Shown piece by piece: positions 55,018 through 64,000 of a DNA stretch of 64,000 nucleotides. A model generated the notes under the pieces. It saw nothing but the letters and a program-made list of their open reading frames with translations, had not been told where the DNA came from and made no database searches. Each line of letters starts with the position of its first letter. Position 1 is the stretch's first letter. Source of the stretch: Dermanyssus gallinae (taxonomy: Eukaryota > Arthropoda > Arachnida > Mesostigmata > Dermanyssidae). The position numbers and the translations under genes were made by a program. The stretch lies in the NCBI GenBank assembly GCA_003439945.1, contig QVRM01002489.1, positions 496,001 through 560,000 on the forward strand. The letters run 5' to 3'.

Positions 55018-56680
55018 GTGGATGAACCGAGGTGTCCTCGACTAGCGCAAGCACTGCGCCTAATAGAAGACATATATAAGGTCACTGTTAGTCTGAAGAT
55101 TATGCATTTTGTTGTCAAGAGTTTATCGGAGAAACTCAGATCCGTAATCAGAAATATGGTGATGGCAGAGAAGGTGAAGAACGCCGACGAACGGCAACAA
55201 ACCGATTTGCTCCCTAACGAGTCAAGAGATTTTGCATGTCAGTGCACGCTGGATATGCTATAAGTACGCACGGCAAGATAAAGGTCATAGATGGTCTTAT
55301 CAAAAAGTGCGAAACAGCAGATGATCTAAAGGATCTTCTGACAAAGGAGTTGCCCTGCGGTGTGTTCAGCAACGTGTCTCAGCTCAAAACAAGCCTATTG
55401 AAGGATAGTCCTCTTCGACTCCTCATAGCATGAAGTGAGGACCCGGCTGACTCTGTTGTCTGAAAAAAATGTGGCCTCGCAGTTTTAGGGAATAGCAGGG
55501 GAAACTGAGAAGCAAATTAGTGCCGTGCTGTCGAGGCTTATTGAGGAGACGCAGAAGGACGGACGAACTATTGCACGAATCCTGGTGGCGGTTCGCTTGC
55601 CAAGGACTCGGGGCAATGGGAAGACCTCGAGTTTATAGAGAAGGTAATTGAACGAGCCAAGGAGCTTTTGGGGAGTACAGAGGAGCTACGCGTAGCGAAG
55701 CAATCCCGTGTTACATGACTAGTCAAGGCAAGGTAAGCGACGTTAGAAAGCTTTTTGAATGTGTGGCCCGGAAACACAACGTCTACGTAGCAGTGACATC
55801 TGAGAGAAACAGAATAGGGGAATTTGCCAAACGAGAAAGACGTGCCAGAAAGGCACCGAGTGGCACGTCCATACTTGTCCATAACGAAGACGGTGTCTTC
55901 TATGCAGACACCATGAAGCGATTGTGTACAACCTTGATCCCGCACAATACAACGTGAAGGTTACTGGGGTGCAACGGCTTGCCAGCGAGGACATGCGGCT
56001 AAGGGTCGCAGAAACAACAGAGGGTGCATTGGCACATTTCCTTGATGCACTAAAATCAAAAGGAGATGCCAATGTATCGACTGACCACTCTGCACGGCAT
56101 TCTAAAAATTATAGTAAGGAATCTGCTCGAAGGTACAAAAGGAGAAGATGTCGACCAAACAATTAGACACGACGCCAGCATTGCTGGCATCTTGTTTGTA
56201 GAAGAACCACAGAAAGGAGCCAACGGCCGGTGGTCGGCTCTGGCCCGAATGAACTCATTTGACTTCGCAAAGCTGATGAGGATTGGCTGGTCGTCCTGTC
56301 CAATCTTAGAGTGGGTCAGCGTGCCGATAGTCGTAAGTGCGGCACCCTGGGTCACGTTCCAAAAGATTGCGAGGGGTCCCTCTCATGTTATAACTGCGGG
56401 GTACACGGGCATGTAGCCAACTTTGCAGCCTGCCCAGGATACAGGACGAAGATCCCCGAGGCCAGGTGCCAGTTGGACCATGAAGGCCCTCGACGGAAAT
56501 GCAAAACTGTCCTTCAACAATAACCGAGGAAACCCAACCTCTTCCACAAGCGGAGTCGCCACCTATCCTCGAGCCCACGGAAGGCGTGGCGCTGAGCGGG
56601 AAAAGCCCTCCTGCGGATGCGCCTACTGTCGATGCAGACGGCTTTAGGCCGGTTATCTAACGAAAGAACCGCAAAAGAGG
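55018..56680 (+). pseudogene. Gag-like ORF1 of the R1-like element, multiply frameshifted
   Basis: Read in pieces: 55018-55263 and 55236-55433 (helical), 55715-55957 with VRKLFECVARKHNVYVAV, 55924-56166 with YNVKVTGVQRLASEDMRLRV. Around 56330-56440 are the zinc knuckles, CGTLGHVPKDC and CYNCGVHGHVANFAAC, in frame 56311-56523. This is the nucleic-acid binding ORF1 of the element. At least four breaks. Confidence 0.75.
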
Positions 56681-56739
56681 ACCGCAGCATGACTGGTGAT
56701 CAACGGTTAGCCAAGTCTCTGTACTCAAATGATGTGACT

Positions 56740-57320
56740 TAAGGTTATTCAACTAAACTGTAACAGGAGCTGCGGAGCTCTTCTAATGCTAGACAAAATA
56801 GTGTCTAGGAGGAGCACTGCACTCTCTCTGCTTAGCGAGCCTAATGTCAAACTGGCAAAGAAGAACCAGACGACCTGGGTTGTGGGTGCTCAGACCAGTA
56901 CCTGCATTGTGCATAATTTGCAATAATGTTTCCGAGTTACGGGTTGTGGAAGAGGATCAATCTTTACATGGATAGACGTGGACGGCGTCGGTCGTTTCTA
57001 CTCATCTTACAGCAGTCCCAACGGCACGCTGGATGATCTGGACGGCCTGCTCGAGGAGATGACAATGTCAGCGAAGGATTGCCCTCGACCACTAGTAGTC
57101 TTTACTGGAGACTTTAACGCAGCCTCGACAACATGGGGGCAACCAACACTAATAGAAGAGGCAGAGTTGTTCTTGAGAGGTTAGCAATGCACAACCTCGT
57201 TGTTCTTAATAAAGGAAACGACCCTACCTTCCACCGCGGAGGAACCGAGTCGCACATCGATTTGACGATCTGTAAGAGAAACCACGTTTTTAAGATTTCA
57301 AATTAGACTATACTACTTGA
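56740..57320 (+). pseudogene. APE endonuclease of the R1-like element, broken
   Basis: From about 56745 the frame reads KVIQLNCNRS, then LLSEP with the catalytic Glu position. 56978-57184 has VFTGDFNAASTTWGQ, the Asp/Asn motif, followed after a TAG by SHIDLTIC near 57250, and SDHYCIAFDV near 57345. A TAA at about 56923 and the stop near 57182 break it. It would have made the first-strand nick. Confidence 0.75.
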
Positions 57321-57959
57321 CGAAGAGAACCTTAGCGATCACTACTGTATAGCATTTGACGTCGAAGGAACCACTCCATTAGCAGCCCTTTCTGCTCCGG
57401 TTAGCCCACCCCAGCTAAAGCCACCTGATAACAGGGAGCTGCAAAGGAGGCTGACAAAAATACCTAAAGTAAAGGGTGAACCTGAAACCGCTCAAGATCT
57501 TCATAACGTTCTGGAGGAAGCGTGCAATACGCCAAGCAAGAGGAAAACGCATCCAAAGCGACTACGTGCAGTTTCGCCGAAATATTGGTGGAACGGAGAG
57601 ATCGCGGAAGCCCGCAGACGCTGCATCTACGCCAGGCGAAGATTCACCAGGGCAAGGCGTAGTAGCATGGATGAAACAAGTATTGCGCAATTAAAAAGAC
57701 GAATTAAGAAGCCTTATGGCCACTCTACGCAAAACAATAGATGAAAGCAAGGAACGATGTCATAAGGAATTAATGTCGGGAATAGAAAACGACCCGTGGG
57801 GACGACCATACAAGCTGATCCGTAGCAAGACAGAAACAAGAAAGAGCGCTAACCTTTCCCCGAACGAACGCCGACGGGTAATAGAAGCGCTTTTCCCCGA
57901 GATCCATCCCTCAACAGGACGCCTTTCGAAGCGGGTGCGGACGAGAGACCAGCTCAAGA

Positions 57960-59695
57960 GGTGACTCTAGAGGAGGTCCGTGCAGCGGAAGAGAGACTGA
58001 AGGCCGGAAAAGCACCAGGGCCTGATGGTATACCGGCCTCCGCCGTAAAAGTTATCTTTAAAGAGTTTCCTAAAATAGTTTCTTACGTTGCCTTACGAAT
58101 ACTTAGATCCGAACGCTTGCCTCTGATTTAGAAGAAGGCCTACCTTGTGCTTATTCCCAAAATGAACTAGTCGGTACACTGGCCAAGGTTATTGAGGCGA
58201 TTATAGAAAACCGTTTGCGATTATTCGCAGAAGAACGCGGCCTCCTTTCACCGAATCGGTTCGGATTTCGCAAATGCCGCTTGTGCCTGACCTCAATACA
58301 GCGGGTCGTTGATAAGGCGGAAGGTCTACGACAATCCCCGGCAAGGTCCAGGAATTTTCTCATTGTCGTACTGCTGGATGTTAAAAATGCTCCCAACAGC
58401 TTACCCTAGAGGGTAATACTGGAGAAGAGAAAGAGTTCCGAACTACCTGTATCAAATATTCTCGGACTACCTGAACGAACGGCGGCTAGACAATGAGGGA
58501 TCCGAAATTGAAATGACAGCTAGAGTTCCCCAGGGTTTAATTTTGGGTCCTCTTTTATGGAACTTGGCGTACGACGATGTCCTACGCTTAAGTAACTTAC
58601 CAGAAGGGACAGAGCTACTTGCGTATGCGGACGACCTTGCAGTTGTAGTACAGGGCATCACCCTCCAGCAACTGGAACTTAGAGACAATGACGCCCTGGC
58701 CAAGATTTCCGTCTGGATAAGGGGAACGGGTTTGACGCTGGCCTCTACCAAAAGCGAGGAAGTCATCCTCCTTGACCCAAGAGGGTGTCCTCTCCCAAAG
58801 CTAATCTTGAACGGCCAGGATATTCGGGTGGTTCAACCAGCCCGCTATCTGGGAATGTACCTGGACAGAGGGCTACGAGGAACACCTTATCTCCGCTTGG
58901 CTGCAGAGAAAGCCACTTAAGTCTCACACGACATCGCCCGGCTAATGCCGAACACATTCGGACCGCGAGAATCAACGCGACGCCTTCTTATGTCGGTTGC
59001 CGAGTCGATGATGTTATTCGCGGCCCCAGTGTGGTCACTAACTGCACTGACTCTAACCCGCAATAGGGCGCTGATGCGCAAGACCCAACGCATCGCGGCT
59101 TTACGGATTACGATGGCTTACAAGCCGGTCAGCACGGCGGCTGTTTTTGTACTGGCTGGTACGTTCCCTTGGGACCTGAAGGCCGACCAACGTCGTCGCT
59201 TGTGGGCGGAACCGACAAGCAATAAGAAATAGGAAAGGGAAAAACTTTGATTTCTTGGAAAAATGAATGGGACGCCATACAGTACTAAGCACCTGAGGCC
59301 CGTGTTAAGGATCTGATTCCGGACATTAAGGCGTGTATTAACCGGCCCGGCGGCGAGTTGACACACCACGTGACTCAAGTGCTCACAGGACATGGCAACT
59401 TCGAGAGTTACCTCTTTCGAATAGGAAAAGCATATACGCCACTCTGCAAACACTGTAAAGGAACAACGGAGGACACGCCGGAACACACAATATTGCTGTG
59501 CCCGGCGTGGGCTCCATTACGCAAGAACATAACCACAGCAAGTGACGGCAGTCTTAAGAAGCTGACACACCTTTTTATGAACTCACGTGATGACTGGAAT
59601 TTTATAGCTTACACAATCGAACGTATTATGCACGCCAAAGAAGAGAAGTATCGTTTTTACTTGACAAGGCCCCGTGAGGCACTTCAGGGCAGCTA
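57960..59695 (+). pseudogene. Reverse transcriptase and C-terminal cluster of the R1-like element, broken
   Basis: Around 57990-58040 is LKAGKAPGPDGIPASAVK. 58215-58409 has NRFGFRKCRLCLTSIQRV. 58513-58920 has VPQGLILGPLLWNLAYDDV and LAYADDLAVV with both catalytic aspartates, then LNGQDIRVVQPARYLGMYLDRGL. 58945-59232 is the thumb, and 59358-59696 the cluster CKHCKGTTEDTPEHTILLC, characteristic of R1/Jockey-type ORF2 C-termini. Stops or shifts at about 58130, 58410, 58500, 58920 and 59232. Confidence 0.85.
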
Positions 59696-59746
59696 AGATA
59701 AGGACGCTACTATTCACCCCCCCCCCCCTCAATTGTTTGAAGTATT

Positions 59747-59899
59747 GCTTGCGCAGTTCCCAGTTGAGTGTGGGGATGGGAACATGACTGGTTTTTAGTG
59801 GGTTGGAACCCCACACTGCCGGCCCGCATTTGCAGCTGAGCTTTCCTGCCGTGGTGTCAGTGTGTGCAAACCGCATTTACCAGTTAGTCCCTCAAAAAA
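59747..59899 (+). promoter_or_regulatory. 3' trailer hairpin region of the R1-like element
   Basis: CTGGTTTTTAGTGGG with GGAACCCCACACTGCC forms a GTGGG/CCCAC stem; the same block is found in three truncated copies in the window. In related elements the 3' trailer is the site recognised by the reverse transcriptase. That role is inferred here. Confidence 0.55.
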
Positions 59900-60468
59900 A
59901 AGTCTATAAGCTTTGCCCATTGAGTGCAAAGCTTTTCTTAGAATGTGATCTGGTTTACCCAATCCTGAGCAAGCATTATTATTCGACTGATTGTATCACA
60001 TATATATATATATATATATACATTAGTAGTTTTATTAATTTTATCTCTATGCAAAATGTGGCAGGATTTGTTTGTTTTTACTGTTTCGTCAGTTTGAAGT
60101 CAGAGTGAATGACGGAGGAGAGTTACATTTGCTGCAGACAAATATTTCCACTGAATAAACATTTTCAGACTTTAGGTTGTTAGGCTACGTGCTATTGCCA
60201 AGTGCAGTATATAAATAAATCCGGATAAACTGTGGCCTCTAATAAAATTGCCATTTAGTTAATTAGTTAGCGATTAATAGCCTATTAGGGCATCTAGAAT
60301 GATTAGTGGACCCGTTGTGTTCAGAAATCTTCGTGAGCCTGCTTATTTAATGTATACGCCTACATTTGCTTCTATAACCACTTCAAGCCGAAGCCAAAAC
60401 TGCGCGCTTTTGTCGTTTGCTAGTGGGGCGCCAGTTTATCCGCATTTAGCCGGCGCACCCATTATATA

Positions 60469-60909
60469 CAGGGTCTGCCAGAATTCCTCCAACGAACTCT
60501 GGGGTCTAGTACAAGTCGACGAAGAACGTATTTTTTTTTCCAATGGAACACGGAGACGGAAATGTAATATTTTAGAGTAGGAGCGAAATTACCAAAAGTG
60601 ATTGTATTAAGTTTTTTGTTCTGATATATCTTCACTAAATATGTGATTGCGAGGGCCCTGCGTACCTGCGTATTTGACAAACAGTTTTGCATGTGTGGGA
60701 TTGCATTCTACGTTAGCTCAAATCTGAACAATCGTTGTATTGATGATAATTCTTGAGAAATTAAATTATTTGCGATTTTTACAGTTTGGCTTTCATGCTT
60801 AATTACCCATTTTAAGGGACTTTCGCCTTTGTTCTATTGGAAAAAAATGTTATTTCTTAAAGTTGAAACTTAATTTCAAAGTTTGTTGGACGAATTCTGG
60901 GAAACCCTG
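60469..60909. mobile_element. Non-autonomous TIR transposon (MITE-like), 441 bp, TA-flanked
   Basis: The left end CAGGGTCTGCCAGAATTC (60469 onward) and the inverted right end (CAGGGTTTCCCAGAATTC, to 60909) match at 28 of 33 positions. Both are flanked by TA (60467-60468 and 60910-60911), as in Tc1/mariner-type insertions. The interior has no ORF of note. It lies 95 bases before the acceptor of the exon at 61005. Confidence 0.85.
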
Positions 60910-61004
60910 TATGTGTGATAAAGTTGTTTATGTTAATTGTATCCGTATGCAAATGTGGCAGGATTGGCTTTAATTTGTCGTAAACCACTTGCCGCTTGTT
61001 GCAG

Positions 61005-61182
61005 GTGGTTCGCGCTATATCGTCCGTATGTAAGCAACATGTTGCAGCGAGAAGATCTACGATCAGCATTGTTGTGCTTAGTCGGCCGTATGCTGGCGTT
61101 GCACCATAACCTTCTACCATACCTGCGCATATCCGTTAAAGAGATGTCACTCGGTCGTACTTTATATGATCCATTCTACGAG
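61005..61182 (+). CDS. ABCA-like transporter exon: extracellular domain of TMD2, part 2
   Basis: Acceptor CGCTTGTTGCAG at 61004; one base completes the codon left at 53702. Reads WFALYRPYVSNMLQRE ... ALLCLVGRMLALHHNLLPY, then LRISVKEMSLGRTLYDPFYE. The placement of NLLP..RISV before the next helix resembles the ABCA3 end of the extracellular loop (ASIVVSNFPQP). The donor GAG followed by GTAGCT is not strong. It ends in phase 0, and the next exon starts in phase 0. Confidence 0.65.
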
Positions 61183-62537
61183 GTAGCTAAAAAATAATCT
61201 TCTCGATAACGAGGCATAGTCAACTAATTTCCCTCAAACTATGTACAATATATATACACGTACGATGTACACTATATACGTCTCTAAAGATTTGCCTCGC
61301 TTTACTGTGCGCCAGTCGAACGTAACTAGACGTAACTAATTTTTCGAGATATAATTACACGTTGCTTCTAAGTTTAGAAAATAAGCCAGTTGCGTACCCG
61401 AAAGCATCCTGATACTCAGTGCTGACATCTACCGGTAGTCTCGAATGTTCGACACCATACAGCATTTTAAGGCTTTTGTATGCTTCATAAAGTCATCCAC
61501 TATATGTTTGCCTGGCACTCGGCCAAACTTTCAGCTGTTTAAGATAGCCTTCAACGTGTTTGGCCAGGGTCACAGTTATTTGCTATGATTTTGTTTCTTT
61601 ACTTTAGCCTGATAGTACAACTACTTTTTTGCTCTAAAGGCGAGTATAGTAGCTCGGCGTATAGTCTTGCCTTAAACTTAGGGGTGCTATAAGTTGGTCT
61701 TCCGTGAAGCATTTAAATGTGGCATATGCCTTCTGGAAGAACACAACAGCTCACGCATGACTTTTTTCCGGCTTATGAAAGGCCTTCGAGTACAAAGCAT
61801 GTCTACTTGCCACAGAGTCCACAGATGAGACTTGGGTACTATGGTTTAAGTGGTTTTGTGCCCTACGCTTTTTCTTGTGGCTTCGGTATCGAGTAAGGCT
61901 TTGGAATCAAAGTTCAATTTTTGGGATCTCGCGCACTTGCGTTACGAACGTGGAGCCATGGGTGGTGATGGCTTCTAATATGCCTCACATGCATGTTCCT
62001 TTACCAACTTCTCCATCCCTGCATATACACGCGACTTTGAATGATGCCACGCCTCGGTATAGTCTTTTCTAAGGCGGTCGATCCCGGTCGTCTACTAATA
62101 TTTTAGTTCGACGGGGCGAAGGCGTTATTGGCAGACCCTGTGGCTTCGCAGGGCTTGGCGCGCTGCCTTGAGAAGCATGTGCAGGACCTTCTGATACGAT
62201 GAGCCTCCTCAGCGACAGAGCTAACGCTTGGCGGCTCCCTGGCGTCTGGAAACAAACGCAACGGTGAATAACAAATTGCTGGATGAGATACAGTTACAGT
62301 TAAACTGGAAAAAATAGTGATTGCTACGACATTATTTGTCCTGTAACGCTGTCCACTCTATGATTGGGTGGGCCTCTGCTTAGCGCGTCATTGTGAGGTC
62401 AATGCACAAAGGGGCACCCACCTGTGCGGAGGGTGGGAGCGCCGGTGTTAAAAATCATAATATCCCTCGCCGCCATTCTTTCGAGGACTGCGAATTCCCT
62501 CTAGTTAGTCGCGGTAGAGCCCGTGTGTTGGAGTCGG
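61183..62537 (+). other. Intron, unassigned
   Basis: No gene, repeat or element recognised in this first part of the 2.1-kb intron. Confidence 0.5.
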
Positions 62538-62772
62538 CGTTAGTCTCTGCGTATGACTAAAAACGGAAACCATTTATTCTAACAGAGCAAGATAAGTGAT
62601 GTGGAGGTGTGCCCTTTGAGTTAGCAGCCTTTGCGACCCAGGGGTCCTCAAGGAATAAGCTTTAGTCTCCGCGTATGACTATAAACGGAAACCACTTCTC
62701 TTAAAAGAACAAAATATAGGTGATTGAGTTAGCAGTATTTGCAACCTAGGGGTCCTCGTGGAGTGAGCGTTG
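62538..62772. repeat. Two-unit tandem duplication of about 110-125 bp
   Basis: TTAGTCTCTGCGTATGACTA and GAGTTAGCAGCCTTTGCGAC...AGGGGTCCTC (first unit) recur as TTAGTCTCCGCGTATGACTA and GAGTTAGCAGTATTTGCAAC...AGGGGTCCTC (second). The middle differs by an indel of roughly 15 bases. Non-coding. Confidence 0.8.
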
Positions 62773-63244
62773 ACTCCTCTTGCGCCATCTTCTGAACACC
62801 AAGTTCTTCAGCGACGCCAGGGTGTGCGGGGATCGGGCTACATCGGGTCGGGGGTCAAAGCTAGCTTAACCGGAGCTATCTGCGCCGAAGGCTTACGGCC
62901 TGAACGCATGCTAAATCGGCAGCGGCCACGGCGGACGACGCCACAGTTGTAGCATATGGGTGTGTTCCTGTATCTCATGTGGGACCAGTGTTACCAAATT
63001 TTTGTTTGAGGACACTGCTATTGCCCTGTTTCTTAAAGTAACTATGAGATTAAGAAGAAGTACAGAAACTTGTAGTTACAAAAGATAATGTAATATGTTA
63101 AATGTTCTATGGCGGCATTATATTACTGATACTACTATTCTTTACTGTTTACTATCCTTGACTGATATGTTGTTACTGAATTTCTTGATTACTCATTAAA
63201 CATTTGTATATAAGACGAAGGGATCAGTTGTATCATGTTTTACG

Positions 63245-63247
63245 ATA

Positions 63248-63270
<23 letters not shown>
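63245..63270. repeat. (TA)n microsatellite before the last exon
   Basis: TA repeat followed by a T-rich tract and two possible acceptors (CTTACAG and TTTGACAG) leading into the exon at 63322. Confidence 0.85.
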
Positions 63271-63278
<8 letters not shown>

Positions 63279-63321
63279 CTTTTTTTCTTACAGTTACCTT
63301 TTTTTCATATTCATTTGACAG

Positions 63322-63495
63322 GTTGTGGAGCGGTATCTGCCGTTGCTTGCGACGGCGCTGTTTGCGGCTCTCTCATTCTCGTTGGCATCGGCAATTATTG
63401 CCGACGAGAACAATCGGGTCTACGTCATGCTAATCGCGTCTGGCCACAGTCGTCTGGCTAATACAGCTTCTCATCTCCTCACACATATCTTCCAG
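63322..63495 (+). CDS. ABCA-like transporter exon: second and third helix region of TMD2
   Basis: Acceptor TCATTTGACAG at 63321, donor TTCCAG followed by GTGTGA; 58 codons in phase 0 at both ends. Reads YLPLLATALFAALSFSLASA, a membrane helix, then IIADENNRVYVMLIASGHSR and LANTASHLLTHIF. This matches the ABCA3-type sequence [45 protein letters not shown] in order and spacing: helix, short acidic/basic loop, (V/I)SG, next helix. The gene continues beyond the window toward the rest of TMD2 and NBD2. Confidence 0.75.
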
Positions 63496-64000
63496 GTGTG
63501 ACTGTAGATACATGTAAATCATAGATGTAAACATACAGACACATCTCACACGTATGTTTAGCGAGTTCAAATAAAAAGGTACAAAACGATACAATGGGTA
63601 TAGTAAAATAATTATTCAAAAATAATTACACAAAGCTTGAGCACTGTTTCAGAAGCCGAAAGATTCCCTGATTCTAGGATTTCCGCGGCTCTGACAGAAG
63701 CCAATCCCTCACTGTGACCTTCGGAGCGCCATCCGAGCTGAATCGCCTCCCTGTGAGATGTTTTTAGCGGACCAAACGAATAGAAGTCGCAGTGTTTTAA
63801 CGCTCGCCATTAGAATCTCTGTCAATATTCAACTCACTGTGACACGCCAATCACTTATCACCAGGTTGTTTACTTTGTCCCATAAGTTTAGCCGGGACGA
63901 CAGTATTTGCATGACATGGTCTCGGATCTCGTTATGTTCTAAAAGTGACCACGATCTGTCATATGAGTTACACACGCACACATATTCTGCATATGCATGT
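63496..64000 (+). other. Intron start at the right edge, unassigned
   Basis: Nothing recognised; presumed intron of the ABCA-like gene. Confidence 0.5.

Larger units (their letters stand above)
54850..59899 (+). mobile_element. R1-like non-LTR retrotransposon, full length, with 15-bp target-site duplication
   Basis: AAGTCTATAAGCTTT occurs at 54835-54849 and again at 59900-59914, right after the A-rich 3' end (CCTCAAAAAAA). Between them lie a leader with a TA repeat (54941-54985), a Gag-like ORF1 with CCHC knuckles, an APE endonuclease, a reverse transcriptase, a CCHC-type C-terminal cluster and a 3' trailer with the TTTTTAGTGGG hairpin. This order is that of R1-clade elements. Some ten frame breaks show it is old enough to have decayed, yet the duplication is still perfect over 15 bases. 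It fills most of the 7.3-kb intron between two ABCA exons. Confidence 0.88.

Noticed and set aside
59716..59730. Run of C near the end of the R1-like element
   Set aside because: Homopolymer likely to vary or be a sequencing artefact; no function inferred.

Overview
This is eukaryotic genomic DNA, most likely from an arthropod. A tick or mite is my guess, made on the mix of elements present (non-LTR retrotransposons of several clades including one with a GDSL/SGNH esterase-like ORF1, a mariner, tRNA-derived SINEs, long TA and ATT microsatellites) and not on any diagnostic gene. There are no bacterial features.

The host content I can support is one long, intron-rich gene on the + strand that encodes an ABCA-family (ABCA3-like) ABC transporter. 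Putative exons lie at 11759-11935, 12994-13603, 23432-23592, 25902-26075, 34515-34683, about 39725-39917, 50441-50595, 51274-51469, 53443-53702, 61005-61182 and 63322-63495. The first six carry the last membrane helix of the first transmembrane domain and a nucleotide-binding domain; the last five carry a linker and the second transmembrane domain, which runs off the right edge. Intron phases agree at nearly every junction. The nucleotide-binding domain keeps its fold but has changed residues in every catalytic motif. The sixth exon ends in a stop with AATAAA about 110 bases later, so either the transcript ends there (two neighbouring half-size units) or a splice I could not find joins the two parts.

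Almost everything else is mobile DNA, nested in the introns and flanks. 0-11 kb: a Gag-like ORF1 at the left edge, a CR1-group element on the + strand (about 2.7-7.3 kb), and several minus-strand copies of a retrotransposon family (here called the WLQALPS family) whose 3' ends all sit against ATT repeats. 14-23 kb (one intron): a long WLQALPS-family copy, an apparently intact mariner (19199-20516) and an element with an SGNH esterase-like ORF1. 27.6-32.6 kb (one intron): a minus-strand APE-type element with ORF1, endonuclease and reverse transcriptase. 35-39.4 kb (one intron): three more retroelement pieces. 40-50 kb: an inverted pair of SINEs and a degenerate retroelement that was itself hit by a short R1-like 3' end. 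52.8-60.9 kb (within introns): two copies of a second SINE, a fold-back MITE, a retroelement 3' end lying between TA repeats, a full-length R1-like element with a 15-bp target-site duplication, and a 441-bp TIR element.

Apart from the mariner transposase and one 546-codon WLQALPS-family frame, the mobile ORFs are broken by stops and frameshifts. The names of retroelement clades are inferences from motifs read by eye.
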